Of a DNA stretch of 64,000 nucleotides, positions 24,328-34,369 are shown in pieces (within the stretch, counting starts at the first letter, position 1; the number at the start of each line of letters is the position of its first letter). The notes beneath the pieces were generated by a model. It worked only from the letters and a program-made list of their open reading frames with translations. It searched no databases and had not been told where the DNA came from. This DNA is from Aurantimicrobium minutum (GTDB taxonomy: Bacteria; Actinomycetota; Actinomycetes; Actinomycetales; Microbacteriaceae). The stretch spans positions 57,468 to 121,467 of the forward strand of contig NZ_JARXVT010000005.1 in NCBI RefSeq assembly GCF_029892845.1. Direction: 5' to 3'. A program made the translations under genes and the position numbers.

Positions 24328-25198
24328 TGGAGATCCATTACCCGAAGGGCTCAAGAACGCAGACCGTCCTCCGATTGAGGATTGGGATGCTGCTGCAGTC
24401 CCTGAAGGTATTCGCATCCAGAAGGTGATGGCTGCAGCTGGGGTTGCTTCTCGTCGTGTTGCAGAAAACATGATTGCCCAGGGCCGTGTGGCAGTTAACG
24501 GGCAGTTAGTGACCGAGCCAGGGCTTCGTGTTGATCCTGAAGTTGATGAAGTCACCGTGGACGGTATTCCCGTGCAGGTTGACACCTCTAAGCGGTACTT
24601 GATTCTGAACAAGCCAGTCGGTGTTGTCAGTTCCATGGCAGATGACCGTGGGCGTCCGGATCTATCCGATTTCACCCGTGACTACGAAGAGCGCCTGTTC
24701 TATGTAGGGCGTTTAGACCAGGACACTAGTGGTTTGCTCATTCTCACCAATGATGGGGACCTTGCACATGTCCTGGCTCACCCGTCCTTTGGTGTGCACA
24801 AGACCTACATCGCAAAGGTACGTGGCAAGGTCACTCCGCAGACCTTGTCCAAGCTGACCACAGGCTTTGAACTCAGTGACGGCTTCATTCAGGCAGATAA
24901 AGCACGTTTGTTATCTGCCTCGAACAATGGGGACTCCTCCATTGTGGAAATCACGCTCCACTCGGGACGTAACCGTATCGTGCGACGCATGCTCAAAGAG
25001 GTGGGACACCCAGTCCTTGAGCTGGTGCGCCGCGCCTTTGGCCCCCTCAACCTCGGCACTTTGCCAGCTGGTCACATGAGGGACCTTACTAAAGTTGAGC
25101 TGGGTGCTGTGCTCGCACTGTCACGCTCAAACACTGAAGAATTACCCGAATACACCGAGATCGACAACGACGACATGAGCGAAGGAGATGACAACTAA
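24311..25198 (+). CDS. Pseudouridine synthase (RluB/RsuA family)
   Basis: Protein of 295 residues; the ATG at 24311 is inside the end of scpB. After a 40-residue leader comes an S4 domain (IRIQKVMAAAGVASRRVAE) and then the RsuA/RluB catalytic domain with the active-site aspartate in VGRLDQDTSGLLILTNDGDLA-type sequence near residues 134-154. It most likely modifies 23S rRNA; the exact uridine cannot be told from sequence. The scpA-scpB-rluB order is widely conserved. Confidence 0.92.
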   Translation: MSTLRSGDPLPEGLKNADRPPIEDWDAAAVPEGIRIQKVMAAAGVASRRVAENMIAQGRVAVNGQLVTEPGLRVDPEVDEVTVDGIPVQVDTSKRYLILNKPVGVVSSMADDRGRPDLSDFTRDYEERLFYVGRLDQDTSGLLILTNDGDLAHVLAHPSFGVHKTYIAKVRGKVTPQTLSKLTTGFELSDGFIQADKARLLSASNNGDSSIVEITLHSGRNRIVRRMLKEVGHPVLELVRRAFGPLNLGTLPAGHMRDLTKVELGAVLALSRSNTEELPEYTEIDNDDMSEGDDN

Positions 25199-26286
25199 TG
25201 TCAGATACCAACGCCGTGCGCTTGGACGCCCAAGTCCGTATCGTCGGAACGGGATTACTTGGTGCCAGTATCGGTCTCGCACTGCGCTCGCAGGGGATTG
25301 ACGTCGCGCTCGCCGACTCATCTCCCAGTTCCGTTCACCTCGCTTCTGACCTGGGGGCGGGACGTCCAGCACATGCTGATGACCAACCCAAAATCATTGT
25401 GGTGTGTGTGCCACCAGATGTCACCGCAGATGTCATTGAGACAGAGCTGAAAGCTTTCCCTGGGGCAGTTGTGACCGATGTGGCCAGCGTGAAGCTTTCA
25501 CCGCTTCACCAGTTACAGGCTCGTGGTGTGGACATCACTCACTATGTTGGCGGTCACCCACTGGCTGGCCGTGAACGCGGCGGGGCAATCTCTGCTCGTG
25601 GCGACCTGTTTATTGGTCGTCCCTGGGTTGTCTGCCGTGATGAAGAGACTCCCGCGTGGGCTTTGGCACTCGTAGAGGACCTCGTTCTGGACTTGGGTGC
25701 AGTTCCCATTGAAATGACCCCTGAAGCACACGATGAAGCGGTGGGCTTGGTTTCACATGTGCCACAGATTGTTTCGAGCCTGATGGCCAAGCAGCTCGAA
25801 GGTGCCTCCGACGACGCAGTGCGTCTTGCTGGCCAGGGCGTGCGCGACGTGACTCGTATTGCAGCAAGCTCGCCAGAGCTCTGGATTCAAATTCTGGGTG
25901 CGAATAAGGATTCCATCGTGGGGGTTCTGGAGAACTTACAGAAGGATCTCCAGAACGTGACTGATGCCCTGCGTGATGTGAATGCTCCAGGTGCACGAAA
26001 AGTCATTGCCGAAGAAATGGCGGCAGGTAATGCCGGAGTCGCCCGCTTGCCCGGCAAGCACGGCCAGAACAAGCGTTACGCACAGATTGTTGTGCTGATC
26101 GATGACCGCCCAGGGCAATTGGCGCAGCTGCTGACAGAACTCGGCGAGCTCAACATCAACTTGGAAGATCTTCGCCTAGAGCATGCTGAGGGTGCACAAA
26201 TGGGAATGGTCGAGTTCTCGGTCGTCCCTGAGGTGCGCGACACCCTCGTGAGCGAACTGGAAAAACGAAACTGGAGAGTGGCCTAA
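25198..26286 (+). CDS. tyrA: Prephenate dehydrogenase
   Basis: Protein of 362 residues for tyrosine biosynthesis, oxidising prephenate to 4-hydroxyphenylpyruvate. The NAD-binding glycine motif [17 protein letters not shown] is at residues 10-26, the [10 protein letters not shown] motif near residues 120-129, and a C-terminal ACT domain begins at [16 protein letters not shown] near residue 297. The ACT domain points to feedback control by an amino acid, probably tyrosine. It shares one base with both neighbours (TAATG overlaps). Confidence 0.93.
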   Translation: MSDTNAVRLDAQVRIVGTGLLGASIGLALRSQGIDVALADSSPSSVHLASDLGAGRPAHADDQPKIIVVCVPPDVTADVIETELKAFPGAVVTDVASVKLSPLHQLQARGVDITHYVGGHPLAGRERGGAISARGDLFIGRPWVVCRDEETPAWALALVEDLVLDLGAVPIEMTPEAHDEAVGLVSHVPQIVSSLMAKQLEGASDDAVRLAGQGVRDVTRIAASSPELWIQILGANKDSIVGVLENLQKDLQNVTDALRDVNAPGARKVIAEEMAAGNAGVARLPGKHGQNKRYAQIVVLIDDRPGQLAQLLTELGELNINLEDLRLEHAEGAQMGMVEFSVVPEVRDTLVSELEKRNWRVA

Positions 26287-26954
26287 TGAGCACCCCCATA
26301 GTTGTAGCAATTGATGGCCCCGCAGGAAGTGGAAAGTCCTCAGTTTCGAAGGCAGCAGCCCGCAAGCTGGGCTTTGCCTACCTCGACACCGGTGCTGCTT
26401 ACCGCGCAGTGGCCTGGCACGTTCTCAACGAAACTGTTGACCCTTCTGATGAAGCAGCTGTAATCGAGTCGCTGGAAGAATTTGGATATGTCATCAGTAC
26501 CAACCCTGATGAGTACTTTGTCCATGTCAACGAACAGGACATCACTGACGCTATTCGTGAGCCTCGCATCACGGATGTGGTGAGCAAGGTTGCCAAGATT
26601 CCTGTGGTTCGTCAGTATTTGGGAGACCTCTTCCGCCACATCATGGCCACCACTGACAAACCAGGCATTATTGCTGAGGGACGCGACATCACGACCGTCG
26701 TTGCTCCTGATGCTCCTGTGCGAATCCTGCTTACTGCCAGTGAAGAAGCTAGAATGGCAAGGCGGTCTGCGGAACTTCCACAGCAATCGCAAGATCAAAC
26801 GGCGTCTGCACTGCGTGCCAGGGATGCAGCCGACTCGCGTGTATCTGACTTCATGACCGCCGCCGATGGCGTTGTGACCGTCGATTCGACTGACTTCTCA
26901 TATGAGCAGACGATTGATGCGGTCGTAGAGGTTATTCGTTCACGCACGTCGTAA
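26286..26954 (+). CDS. cmk: Cytidylate kinase
   Basis: CMP/dCMP kinase of 222 residues. Walker A is [16 protein letters not shown] near residues 10-25, and [13 protein letters not shown] and [14 protein letters not shown] match the family. It phosphorylates CMP in nucleotide recycling. The start overlaps the tyrA stop by one base. The cmk-der pairing downstream of rluB is standard in actinobacteria. Confidence 0.95.
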   Translation: MSTPIVVAIDGPAGSGKSSVSKAAARKLGFAYLDTGAAYRAVAWHVLNETVDPSDEAAVIESLEEFGYVISTNPDEYFVHVNEQDITDAIREPRITDVVSKVAKIPVVRQYLGDLFRHIMATTDKPGIIAEGRDITTVVAPDAPVRILLTASEEARMARRSAELPQQSQDQTASALRARDAADSRVSDFMTAADGVVTVDSTDFSYEQTIDAVVEVIRSRTS

Positions 26955-26974
26955 GCCGTGCGAAGGAGAAAATA

Positions 26975-28501
26975 ATGGCTGATAACAAGCCCACCGACGA
27001 AGAATTCTTCGACGACGAATTAGAACAAGATGGACTTTCCGAGCGTCTGGAAGACCTCGATGAAGAACTAGCCATTGCCCGCGCCGCTTCGCTGCGCGCA
27101 GGCCTTGAAGACTATGACTTGGACGAGGAAGACTTTGAGCTTCTCGACACCGTCACTGAAGACCCAGACAAGATCACCTACCTTCCAGCACTTCCGGTAT
27201 TGGCCGTGGTGGGACGCCCCAACGTGGGCAAGTCTGCACTGGTTAACCGCATTATCGGCCGCCGTGAAGCAGTAGTGGAAGACACCCCTGGTGTGACCCG
27301 CGACCGCGTGAATTACAAGGCAGAGTGGATGGAACGTCAGTTCACTCTCGTTGACACCGGTGGCTGGGAGCCAGACGCCAAGGGCATTAACGCGTCTGTC
27401 GCTGCACAAGCAGAGGTTGCAATCGACCTCGCGGATGCTGTTTTGTTCGTTGTTGACGGAAACGTCGGTGCTACAGCAACCGACGAGCACGTTGTGAAGC
27501 TCCTCCGCAAGACCAAGATTCCTGTTTATCTCTTGGCAAACAAGGTCGATGACGCTCGTCAAGAGCCCAACATTGCGACTCTCTGGTCGCTCGGACTCGG
27601 CGAGCCCTATCCCGTTTCTGCTCTCCACGGCCGTGGCGTTGCTGACCTTCTTGACATGGTTATTCCTAAGCTTCCTGCTGTCTCTGCAGTCGCAAAGCAG
27701 GAAGTGGGCGGTCCTCGTCGCGTTGCGATTCTCGGACGCCCCAACGTGGGTAAGTCTTCGCTGCTCAACAAAGCTGCTGGTGAAGAACGCGTCGTCGTCA
27801 ACGACCTCGCGGGAACCACCCGTGACCCAGTTGATGAGCAGGTAGAGATTGCCGGCAAGGTCTGGCGCTTCGTCGACACCGCTGGTATTCGCCGCCGTGT
27901 TCACTTGCAGCAGGGTGCTGACTTCTATGCAACATTGCGTACCAGTGCTGCACTTGAAAAGGCTGAAGTTGCTGTCGTCATGATTGACGTCACCGAGCCC
28001 ATCTCGGAGCAAGATGTTCGCATTATTGACTTGGTACTCGAGTCTGGACGTGCACTCGTGCTTGCTTTCAACAAGTGGGACATGCTCGATGATGATCGAC
28101 GCCGTTACCTCGAGCGTGAAATTGAACTCGACTTGGCACACGTTGCCTGGGCCCCTCGTGTGAACATTTCTGCACGAACTGGTCGCCACATGGAGAAGCT
28201 GGTCCCCGCTCTCGAGCGTGCTCTTGAGTCATGGGATACTCGTATTCCTACCGGTAAGTTCAACGCGTTCTTGGCTGAGCTCACCGCAGCGCATCCTCAC
28301 CCCCTTCGTGGTGGAAAGCAGCCACGTATTCTCTTTGGTACGCAGTCCTCGACTCGTCCACCTACTTTCGTACTCTTCACGACAGGCTTCCTGGACCCCG
28401 GTTACCGCCGCTACATCCAGCGTCGTCTTCGTGAGATCTACGGCTTCGAAGGTTCACCCATCAACGTCAACATGCGTGTGCGCGAAAAGCGGAAGCGTTA
28501 G
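26975..28501 (+). CDS. der: Ribosome-assembly GTPase Der (EngA)
   Basis: GTPase of 508 residues with two tandem G domains. P-loops are [12 protein letters not shown] near residue 81 and [13 protein letters not shown] near residue 253, and a C-terminal KH-like domain ends in [12 protein letters not shown]. It helps assemble the 50S subunit. An acidic N-terminal extension of about 70 residues precedes the first G domain, as in many actinobacterial Der proteins. GGAGAA before the ATG is the ribosome site. Confidence 0.96.
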   Translation: MADNKPTDEEFFDDELEQDGLSERLEDLDEELAIARAASLRAGLEDYDLDEEDFELLDTVTEDPDKITYLPALPVLAVVGRPNVGKSALVNRIIGRREAVVEDTPGVTRDRVNYKAEWMERQFTLVDTGGWEPDAKGINASVAAQAEVAIDLADAVLFVVDGNVGATATDEHVVKLLRKTKIPVYLLANKVDDARQEPNIATLWSLGLGEPYPVSALHGRGVADLLDMVIPKLPAVSAVAKQEVGGPRRVAILGRPNVGKSSLLNKAAGEERVVVNDLAGTTRDPVDEQVEIAGKVWRFVDTAGIRRRVHLQQGADFYATLRTSAALEKAEVAVVMIDVTEPISEQDVRIIDLVLESGRALVLAFNKWDMLDDDRRRYLEREIELDLAHVAWAPRVNISARTGRHMEKLVPALERALESWDTRIPTGKFNAFLAELTAAHPHPLRGGKQPRILFGTQSSTRPPTFVLFTTGFLDPGYRRYIQRRLREIYGFEGSPINVNMRVREKRKR

Positions 28502-28510
28502 TCTGACCCC

Positions 28511-29008
28511 ATGGGCACAATCCCACCCCACCTGCCACCGCCGCATTTGCGCGACCCCGGTGACGCGTGGGCAGTGGGACCTGACGGCACCAAGTACTGG
28601 GGTGCCTTTGGTGCTGCCGGGCTTCTTGTGTGGCACAGAGATGCCGGCATTCTGTTGCAGCACCGCGCCGAGTGGTCGCACCATGGCGGCACCTGGGGTA
28701 TTCCTGGTGGAGCAATCCGACAAGGGGAGGATGCTGTAGCCGGTGCTCTTCGTGAGGCGAATGAAGAGGCCGGTGTTCCTGCTGAACTAATCACCGTTCT
28801 CTTCACAGAAGTCCTTGACTTGGATTTCTGGAGTTACACCACCGTTGTCGTGGAATCTTCAGAAGTCTTTGAACCCGTGATGGGGGACAGCGAGAGTGAA
28901 GCCCTCGCGTGGATTGCGCTGGATCAGGTTGAATCCTTTGACCTCCACCCTGGCTTTGCAAAGTCGTGGCAAGCGCTCAAAATCAAGCTGGAAACGTTAG
29001 CTGGCTAA
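28511..29008 (+). CDS. NUDIX hydrolase
   Basis: Protein of 165 residues with a full Nudix box: GGTWGIPGGAIRQGE, then ALREANEEAGV near residues 58-85. The N-terminal part is proline-rich (IPPHLPPPHLRDPGDAW) and the family member type resembles actinobacterial house-cleaning Nudix proteins. The substrate is unknown. It begins 9 bases after der and probably shares its transcript. Confidence 0.88.
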   Translation: MGTIPPHLPPPHLRDPGDAWAVGPDGTKYWGAFGAAGLLVWHRDAGILLQHRAEWSHHGGTWGIPGGAIRQGEDAVAGALREANEEAGVPAELITVLFTEVLDLDFWSYTTVVVESSEVFEPVMGDSESEALAWIALDQVESFDLHPGFAKSWQALKIKLETLAG

Positions 29009-29035
29009 AACTGCTTCACAATCTAGAGTTGAGTC

Positions 29036-29641
29036 ATGGCTACTAACCGCGGATTTGATCGAGTTGTCAATTTCTCTGACGCCGTTGTGGCTATTGCCAT
29101 CACCATTCTTGTTCTGCCGTTGGTCGATGAAGCCAGCAGCATCGGACATGGCAACGTCAATCATTTCTTGATGGGCATAGGCCCTCAGGTTTATGTCTTT
29201 GTACTGAGTTTTGCTGTGATTGCCTACTACTGGTTCTTGCACCACACCTTCTTTGAGCAGCTTCAGCAGGTGGATAGGCGCATCATGCTGTTGAACACAC
29301 TGTGGCTGTTTGGAATCGTCTTTATCCCGTTCCCCACGGCATTGATAGTTGACTCCAACGGTCCTGCTGGCTGGGCGACCCTGATCTACATGATGAGCAT
29401 GCTCTTTCTGGCAATCATTCAGCTGGCCATGAAAATGTATGTTCTCAAGCACAAAGACTTGTTGGCAGAGGGAACCATCGCTATTCGCGGATATATCGGA
29501 TCTCAGATCATTGTCATCTTGCTGTTTATTGCCGTCATCATTGCGGCAGTCTTCCCGAATATTGGGCTGTGGGCATTGACGCTGTTGTGGGCGACTCCTC
29601 TGTTTGTTGCTCCTGTCAAGAAGCTTCAACGATCTCACTAG
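29036..29641 (+). CDS. TMEM175/DUF1211 family membrane protein
   Basis: Membrane protein of 201 residues with about six hydrophobic segments. The N-terminal signature RVVNFSDAVVAIAITILVLPL near residues 8-28 matches the FSDAV.AIA.T.L filter motif of the TMEM175 family, which are potassium-permeable channels in vertebrates and some bacteria. Bacterial members assemble as tetramers of one six-segment repeat, as would fit this length. The channel role here is inferred from the motif. Confidence 0.85.
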   Translation: MATNRGFDRVVNFSDAVVAIAITILVLPLVDEASSIGHGNVNHFLMGIGPQVYVFVLSFAVIAYYWFLHHTFFEQLQQVDRRIMLLNTLWLFGIVFIPFPTALIVDSNGPAGWATLIYMMSMLFLAIIQLAMKMYVLKHKDLLAEGTIAIRGYIGSQIIVILLFIAVIIAAVFPNIGLWALTLLWATPLFVAPVKKLQRSH

Positions 29642-29711
29642 AGCGTGCACAAGCACCTATTCAAAACCGATAAGATTAGTAAGTTGTCTTCGTGAGAAAT
29701 CACAGAGATTA

Positions 29712-29785
<74 letters not shown>

Positions 29786-29793
29786 CTCAAACG

Positions 29794-29824
29794 AAAAAGC
29801 CGCTCAAATTGAGCGGTTTTTTTG
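29794..29824 (+). terminator. Terminator of tRNA-Pro
   Basis: Hairpin CCGCTCAA / TTGAGCGG preceded by AAAAAG and followed by a run of seven T residues, 9 bases after the tRNA. This is a classical rho-independent terminator. Confidence 0.92.
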
Positions 29825-29969
29825 TTTCCTCGTTTCGATTCAAGGTCGTTTCGGGGATTGAAAGCTTTGAAACGAATCCTGACTATTGTTCGTGACGTTA
29901 GGGATGTTTTGCAATCCGAGAGATGCCCTTCAATCAAGTAAGGTAAAACTACCTCGTGTTGGGATAGTC

Positions 29970-30746
29970 GTGAAGAATTTAAGTCTTGCTGTTGCCGCAG
30001 TAATAGTTGCGCTTGTTCCCCTTGTTTTCAGCGGTACTGCTCATGCTTCAACCGCATGTTCACCCCAGCCCATAGCTACATTCCTGAATGGTTCGTTTGA
30101 AGATCCTTTACAAAACTCAGGCGGGGTTTACGTTAACGATGGTCTCGTTCCGGGATGGCATTCAACAGATTCGACCGCCGGACAGCCAATCGAATTGTGG
30201 ATCGATGGATTCATTGGTGAAAATGCCTCTGAAGGGCAACAGTTCCTTGAACTCGAGGCAACCGATGCCGCAACCGTTTACCAAGACTTTGCTACAACTC
30301 CGGGTCAGGTCATTTCTTGGAGTTTTGATCTTTCACCACGTTTGAATTCTTCAGACGTAGCTGAAACTTATGTAAAAATCGGTCCATCATCTGGTGCGTT
30401 GGTAGATCAAGGGTTGCAGCGGGCAAATGTCATTGGCTGGACAGCAAAGTCGGGGACATATGTTGTCCCTGCTGGTCAGACGCTCACACGTTTTGCCTTC
30501 TTTTCTGACCCCACCACTTTTCAGTTTTACGATGTCAACTTGGGGCGTGTACTCAGGGGTGAAACTCACATCGATAATGTTGTGCTGACAATTCCAGTAT
30601 GTGTCCAAGTTGCAAACTCTCAAGAGCCACTTTTGGCTTCGACTGGGCAACCCATTGGGCAATTTGTCTTTTTGTTATTGGGGCTGCTCTTTTTGGGTGG
30701 TTCCCTATTTGTCTTTGGTCGCAGAAACCAGTCGGAGGGCCGTTAA
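29970..30746 (+). CDS. Secreted surface protein with LASTG sortase signal
   Basis: Protein of 258 residues starting with GTG (MKNLSLAVAAV); an ATG at 29886 would place 28 odd residues before the signal peptide. A signal peptide ends near AHAS (about residue 27). The mature part has a FLNGSFEDP...PGWHS pattern and a beta-rich body, resembling DUF642/galactose-binding-like surface modules. The C-terminus is a sorting signal: LASTG near residue 226, a hydrophobic stretch and then a basic RRNQSEGR tail. LAxTG motifs are typical of class E sortase substrates in actinobacteria. No sortase gene is in the window. The ligand is unknown. Confidence 0.8.
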   Translation: MKNLSLAVAAVIVALVPLVFSGTAHASTACSPQPIATFLNGSFEDPLQNSGGVYVNDGLVPGWHSTDSTAGQPIELWIDGFIGENASEGQQFLELEATDAATVYQDFATTPGQVISWSFDLSPRLNSSDVAETYVKIGPSSGALVDQGLQRANVIGWTAKSGTYVVPAGQTLTRFAFFSDPTTFQFYDVNLGRVLRGETHIDNVVLTIPVCVQVANSQEPLLASTGQPIGQFVFLLLGLLFLGGSLFVFGRRNQSEGR

Positions 30747-30800
30747 CCGCTCGCTTTTGTCTAGTAAATACCTCGTAACCAAATAGATAGACTCGCATGC

Positions 30801-32129
30801 GTGACTGAAACCAAACGCCGCTTCGTCGATTTGACGCCGCTCAAGGTTTCTCCCGCTTTCGCCAGGCTCTGGATTGGCGCTGGTCTTTCTGGCATTGGTG
30901 CGCAAATGACCATCATGGCGGTGGGGTTGCAGATCTTCGACATCACTCACAACACCTTCATGGTGGGTCTTGTCGGCGGTATTGCGCTGATTCCTATGCT
31001 CTTTGCAGGGCCATGGGGTGGCATGCTCGCGGACAGTCAAGACCGCAGAACGGTCATATTGGGTGCCATTACCGTCTCGTTCATTTCAACAATCGGTTTG
31101 GTCGCTCTCTCCATCACAGATGCTGGGCTTGAAGCTGAGGGCTCTAGTGTTGCTGTGTGGCCGTTTTATGTTTTTACGACCATTAGCGCCATGGCCTACA
31201 TCATCTCCGGTGCTGCCCGGATGGCGGTCTACCCACGCATTCTCAAGCTGGAAGATGTTCCCAAAGCCAATGCCTTGAGCGGTATTTCCATGGGTATCCA
31301 ATACACCGTGGGACCTGCACTTGCTGGTGTTTTGGTGGCAACCTCTGGCTTCACTGTCACCTTTGTGGTGGACATGATTCTGATGCTCGCTGGATTCTTC
31401 GGTGTCTTTACCCTGCCCAAGATTCCACCTCTTCATGATGCAGTGGCAAAGGGCTGGGATGGCATCAAGCAGGGCTTAGCTTTCCTGCGTTCTGCTCCGA
31501 ACATTCGCACCAGTTTCCTCTTCGACATCATCGCTATGGGGCTTGGTCGCCCCTATGCGGTTCTACCAGCTGTAGCGGCCACTGTGATTGGCGGAGGTCC
31601 CACCACGGTGGGAATCCTGACGGCAGCCGCAGCGGTGGGAACATTCTCGACAAGCTTGCTTAGTGGTCCCGTGGCTCGGATCAACCGATTCGGACTGGCC
31701 ATTGGGCGCGCAATTACTGTTTATGGTGCATTCATTGCACTCTTTGGTGTGGTGGTGCTGGCGGGTATTTTGGGTGCTTTCGGCAAGGTGGGCAACACCT
31801 GGTCTGAGGTCAGTGTGCTGGGTCTGGGCCTTGCAGCTTTCTGCTTCGTGGGCATGGGCGCTTCGGATGAAGTGTCTGCCATCTTCCGTTCAACTATTTT
31901 GATGACAGCTGCTCCTGATGAGATGCGTGGTCGTTTACAGGGTGTGTTCTATTCCGTTGTTGCCGGTGGACCGCGCCTGGGGGATCTATTCACGGGACTC
32001 ATGGCAGTTTCCATTGCTCTCTGGGCGCCTGCGCTCATAGGTGGACTGGGCATCATTGTGTTGATTACAGTTCTACTCAGAACAAACCAGAGATTTAGAA
32101 ACTATGACAACCGGACCCCTGAGCTCTAG
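30801..32129 (+). CDS. MFS exporter, EntS-like
   Basis: Membrane protein of 442 residues with about 12 hydrophobic segments, starting with GTG. The loop after the second segment, GGMLADSQDRRTVILG, is the family motif A region. Overall it resembles the EntS/MFS_3 exporters used for siderophores or drugs, but no siderophore genes are nearby and the substrate cannot be named. It overlaps the next gene by 26 nt. Confidence 0.85.
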   Translation: MTETKRRFVDLTPLKVSPAFARLWIGAGLSGIGAQMTIMAVGLQIFDITHNTFMVGLVGGIALIPMLFAGPWGGMLADSQDRRTVILGAITVSFISTIGLVALSITDAGLEAEGSSVAVWPFYVFTTISAMAYIISGAARMAVYPRILKLEDVPKANALSGISMGIQYTVGPALAGVLVATSGFTVTFVVDMILMLAGFFGVFTLPKIPPLHDAVAKGWDGIKQGLAFLRSAPNIRTSFLFDIIAMGLGRPYAVLPAVAATVIGGGPTTVGILTAAAAVGTFSTSLLSGPVARINRFGLAIGRAITVYGAFIALFGVVVLAGILGAFGKVGNTWSEVSVLGLGLAAFCFVGMGASDEVSAIFRSTILMTAAPDEMRGRLQGVFYSVVAGGPRLGDLFTGLMAVSIALWAPALIGGLGIIVLITVLLRTNQRFRNYDNRTPEL

Positions 32130-32481
32130 GCAACTGGCGAACATGCAGCGCCTGTTCGCAACGCCCTTTGCGGAAATCTATTCGCTGTATGTCACCAAGG
32201 TTCAGCGAAAGAATCGATCTGAGGCAGAGCTTCGTACAGTGATGTCATGGCTGACGGACCTGGATGGAACTCAACTCGATCAGGCAATTGCCTCAGGGGA
32301 GAGCCTTCAAGAATTCTTCGCCCGTGTAACCGTTCACCCCAACGTAGTTCTCATTACAGGCAGCGTCTGCGGGGTCAAGGTGCAGGAAGTGGAAGATCCA
32401 CTCATGCGTAATATTCGCTACATGGACAAGTTGGTCGATGAACTAGCCCAGGGCAAGGATCTTGAAAGAATTCTTCGATAA
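32104..32481 (+). CDS. DUF2200 domain protein
   Basis: Soluble protein of 125 residues. The C-terminal half is a close match to what I know of the DUF2200 family: VSLITG-type strand (here VVLITGSVCGVKVQ), then DPLMRNIRYMDKLVDELAQGK. The N-terminus reads FAEIYSLYVTKVQRKNRSEAEL. Members are widespread and of unknown function. The start lies inside the MFS gene, so it is probably co-translated. Confidence 0.85.
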   Translation: MTTGPLSSRQLANMQRLFATPFAEIYSLYVTKVQRKNRSEAELRTVMSWLTDLDGTQLDQAIASGESLQEFFARVTVHPNVVLITGSVCGVKVQEVEDPLMRNIRYMDKLVDELAQGKDLERILR

Positions 32482-32610
32482 CTCTCGGCTTTTCTAGGAA
32501 GAGTTAGTGCTGTGTCTCTGGGGTTTTGGCAAAGAACCACATAGTCTGAAGTTACAGAATTAGACAGATAGTCCATCTGCCTTCTGTGTTTCCCACAAGG
32601 AGTAATTTCC

Positions 32611-34341
32611 ATGGCAGTTGACCTCATTATCACCGCGTCCTCCATCATCACGATGGACCCACAGAACCCTCGTGCAGAAGCAGTAGCTGTTGACAGCGCA
32701 GCTGGAACGATTGCGGCAGTGGGAACACTAGCTGACCTCCAGGCAGCCAATGGTGGAGTTGCGGTGAAGGATCTCGGTGACACAGTCTTGATGCCTGGTT
32801 TGATCGACCCTCACAGCCACCCTGCACTGAGCGGTCTCTCAACACAGGAACCAGCTCACTGGATTGCTCCTTATGTGGGATACCCCACCTATGCAGATGT
32901 CACTGCCTACTTCCAGAAGATGGATAAGGAAACACCTGCCGGCATTCCCCTCATGTTCAACGGCCTAGACCGAATTCTTCATGGCGCACCTGAGTTGACC
33001 AACACCGACCTCGACGTGTTCTTCCCCGACCGTCCCGTTGTCGTAATGGACAACTCTGGTCACGAGGCCTACTTCAACACGGCAAACATCAAGGCACTCG
33101 GCTGGGTGGATGGCAAGCCTCCGGCAGATCCCACTGGAGCAAGCTTCGGCCGCAACGCCGATGGAACCTCTAACGGCCGTGCTTATGAAGTAGCTGCACT
33201 GTTCATCGCAGGTGCACCGGTACTTGCAGCACTGGCACAGCACCCCTTGAAGCCTGTTGCCGAGTGGTACAAGTTGATGTCGACAAACGGCATCACATCG
33301 ACCTCAGAGCACACTTATCAGGGCAACCAGCTCAAGGCATACATTGCGATGGCAATGGCCCCAGACAGCCCTCTGCGAATCTCGCTGTATCACATGAGCA
33401 TCGAGGCGGATTGTGACCAGCCAGTTCAGACTCCTATTCCTGAGAACAAGCTCAAGAAGCAGGGAATCAAGCTGTGGGCTGACGGTTCCCCTTGGGTTGG
33501 AACAATTGCTGCGTCCTTCCCCTACCTCGATAACGACACCACTCGCAATGCTGCGATCAAGATTGGTCCGGGTGGTGAAGGTGAAATGAACTACACCCGA
33601 GCACAGCTTGACCAGATCCTGGACAAGCTGGTTCCCAGTGGATACCAGATGGCTTTTCACTGCAACGGTGACGTGGGTATGGACGTCGTACTTGATGCTT
33701 ATGAGCATGCACTGAGCAAACACAAGCTTCTTGGCACTGACCACCGTTGGCGCATTGAGCACATGGGTGCGTGCCGGGCAGATCAGTTTGACCGCGCAGC
33801 ACGCCTAGGTGTTGGCCTGTCCATGAGCCCCTTTCAGTTCATCTACTGGGGAGACAAGCTTGATGGCGAAATGTTCCCCTCTGAGATTGGTTCTCAGTGG
33901 CAGTCCGTTGGTGACGCATTCCGTTCGGGTGCGGTGGTCTCCTTCCACAACGATGGTTCGGTAAGCCCACCCATTCCTCTGCTGAACTGGCAGGCAACCA
34001 CCACTCGCCAGACTGCCTCCGGTCAGGTCCATGGCGCCAACCAGGCAATTAGCTTGGATGACGCCATCAAGGCTCACACCGTCAACGCCGCTCACATGCT
34101 GGGCCGCGACCACGAGATTGGGGCGATTGAAGTAGGCAAACTTGCTGACTTTGCTGAACTCTCTTTTGATCCATATCAAGCAGATCTTCACAAGCTCACC
34201 GAGCAGGTCAAGATCTTGGGTACCTGGGTTGGCGGCAAGAAGATTGACCTCGACGCCTTCATGTCACAGATTGAGACAATGGACCCCACCGAACACAAGG
34301 ACCTTCCTGCACACGTTCACGCAAGCAAGAAGTGCTGCTAA
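32611..34341 (+). CDS. Amidohydrolase family protein (YtcJ-like)
   Basis: Metal-dependent hydrolase of 576 residues of the Amidohydro_3 type. The first metal site is PGLIDPHSHPALSG near residues 66-79; later histidines are in FHCNGDVG near residue 350 and WRIEHMG near residue 383. A terminal HVHASKKCC tail is unusual. Such enzymes hydrolyse C-N or C-O bonds of small molecules; the substrate is unknown. It starts with ATG after AAGGAG. An MFS transporter gene follows after 28 bases, suggesting an uptake-and-hydrolysis pair. Confidence 0.87.
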   Translation: MAVDLIITASSIITMDPQNPRAEAVAVDSAAGTIAAVGTLADLQAANGGVAVKDLGDTVLMPGLIDPHSHPALSGLSTQEPAHWIAPYVGYPTYADVTAYFQKMDKETPAGIPLMFNGLDRILHGAPELTNTDLDVFFPDRPVVVMDNSGHEAYFNTANIKALGWVDGKPPADPTGASFGRNADGTSNGRAYEVAALFIAGAPVLAALAQHPLKPVAEWYKLMSTNGITSTSEHTYQGNQLKAYIAMAMAPDSPLRISLYHMSIEADCDQPVQTPIPENKLKKQGIKLWADGSPWVGTIAASFPYLDNDTTRNAAIKIGPGGEGEMNYTRAQLDQILDKLVPSGYQMAFHCNGDVGMDVVLDAYEHALSKHKLLGTDHRWRIEHMGACRADQFDRAARLGVGLSMSPFQFIYWGDKLDGEMFPSEIGSQWQSVGDAFRSGAVVSFHNDGSVSPPIPLLNWQATTTRQTASGQVHGANQAISLDDAIKAHTVNAAHMLGRDHEIGAIEVGKLADFAELSFDPYQADLHKLTEQVKILGTWVGGKKIDLDAFMSQIETMDPTEHKDLPAHVHASKKCC

Positions 34342-34369
34342 CGCAGCACTGACCGATTAGGTTTCTTTC

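Noticed and set aside
27068..28189. 373-codon frame opposite der
   Set aside because: Shadow frame; der has complete GTPase motifs on the plus strand.
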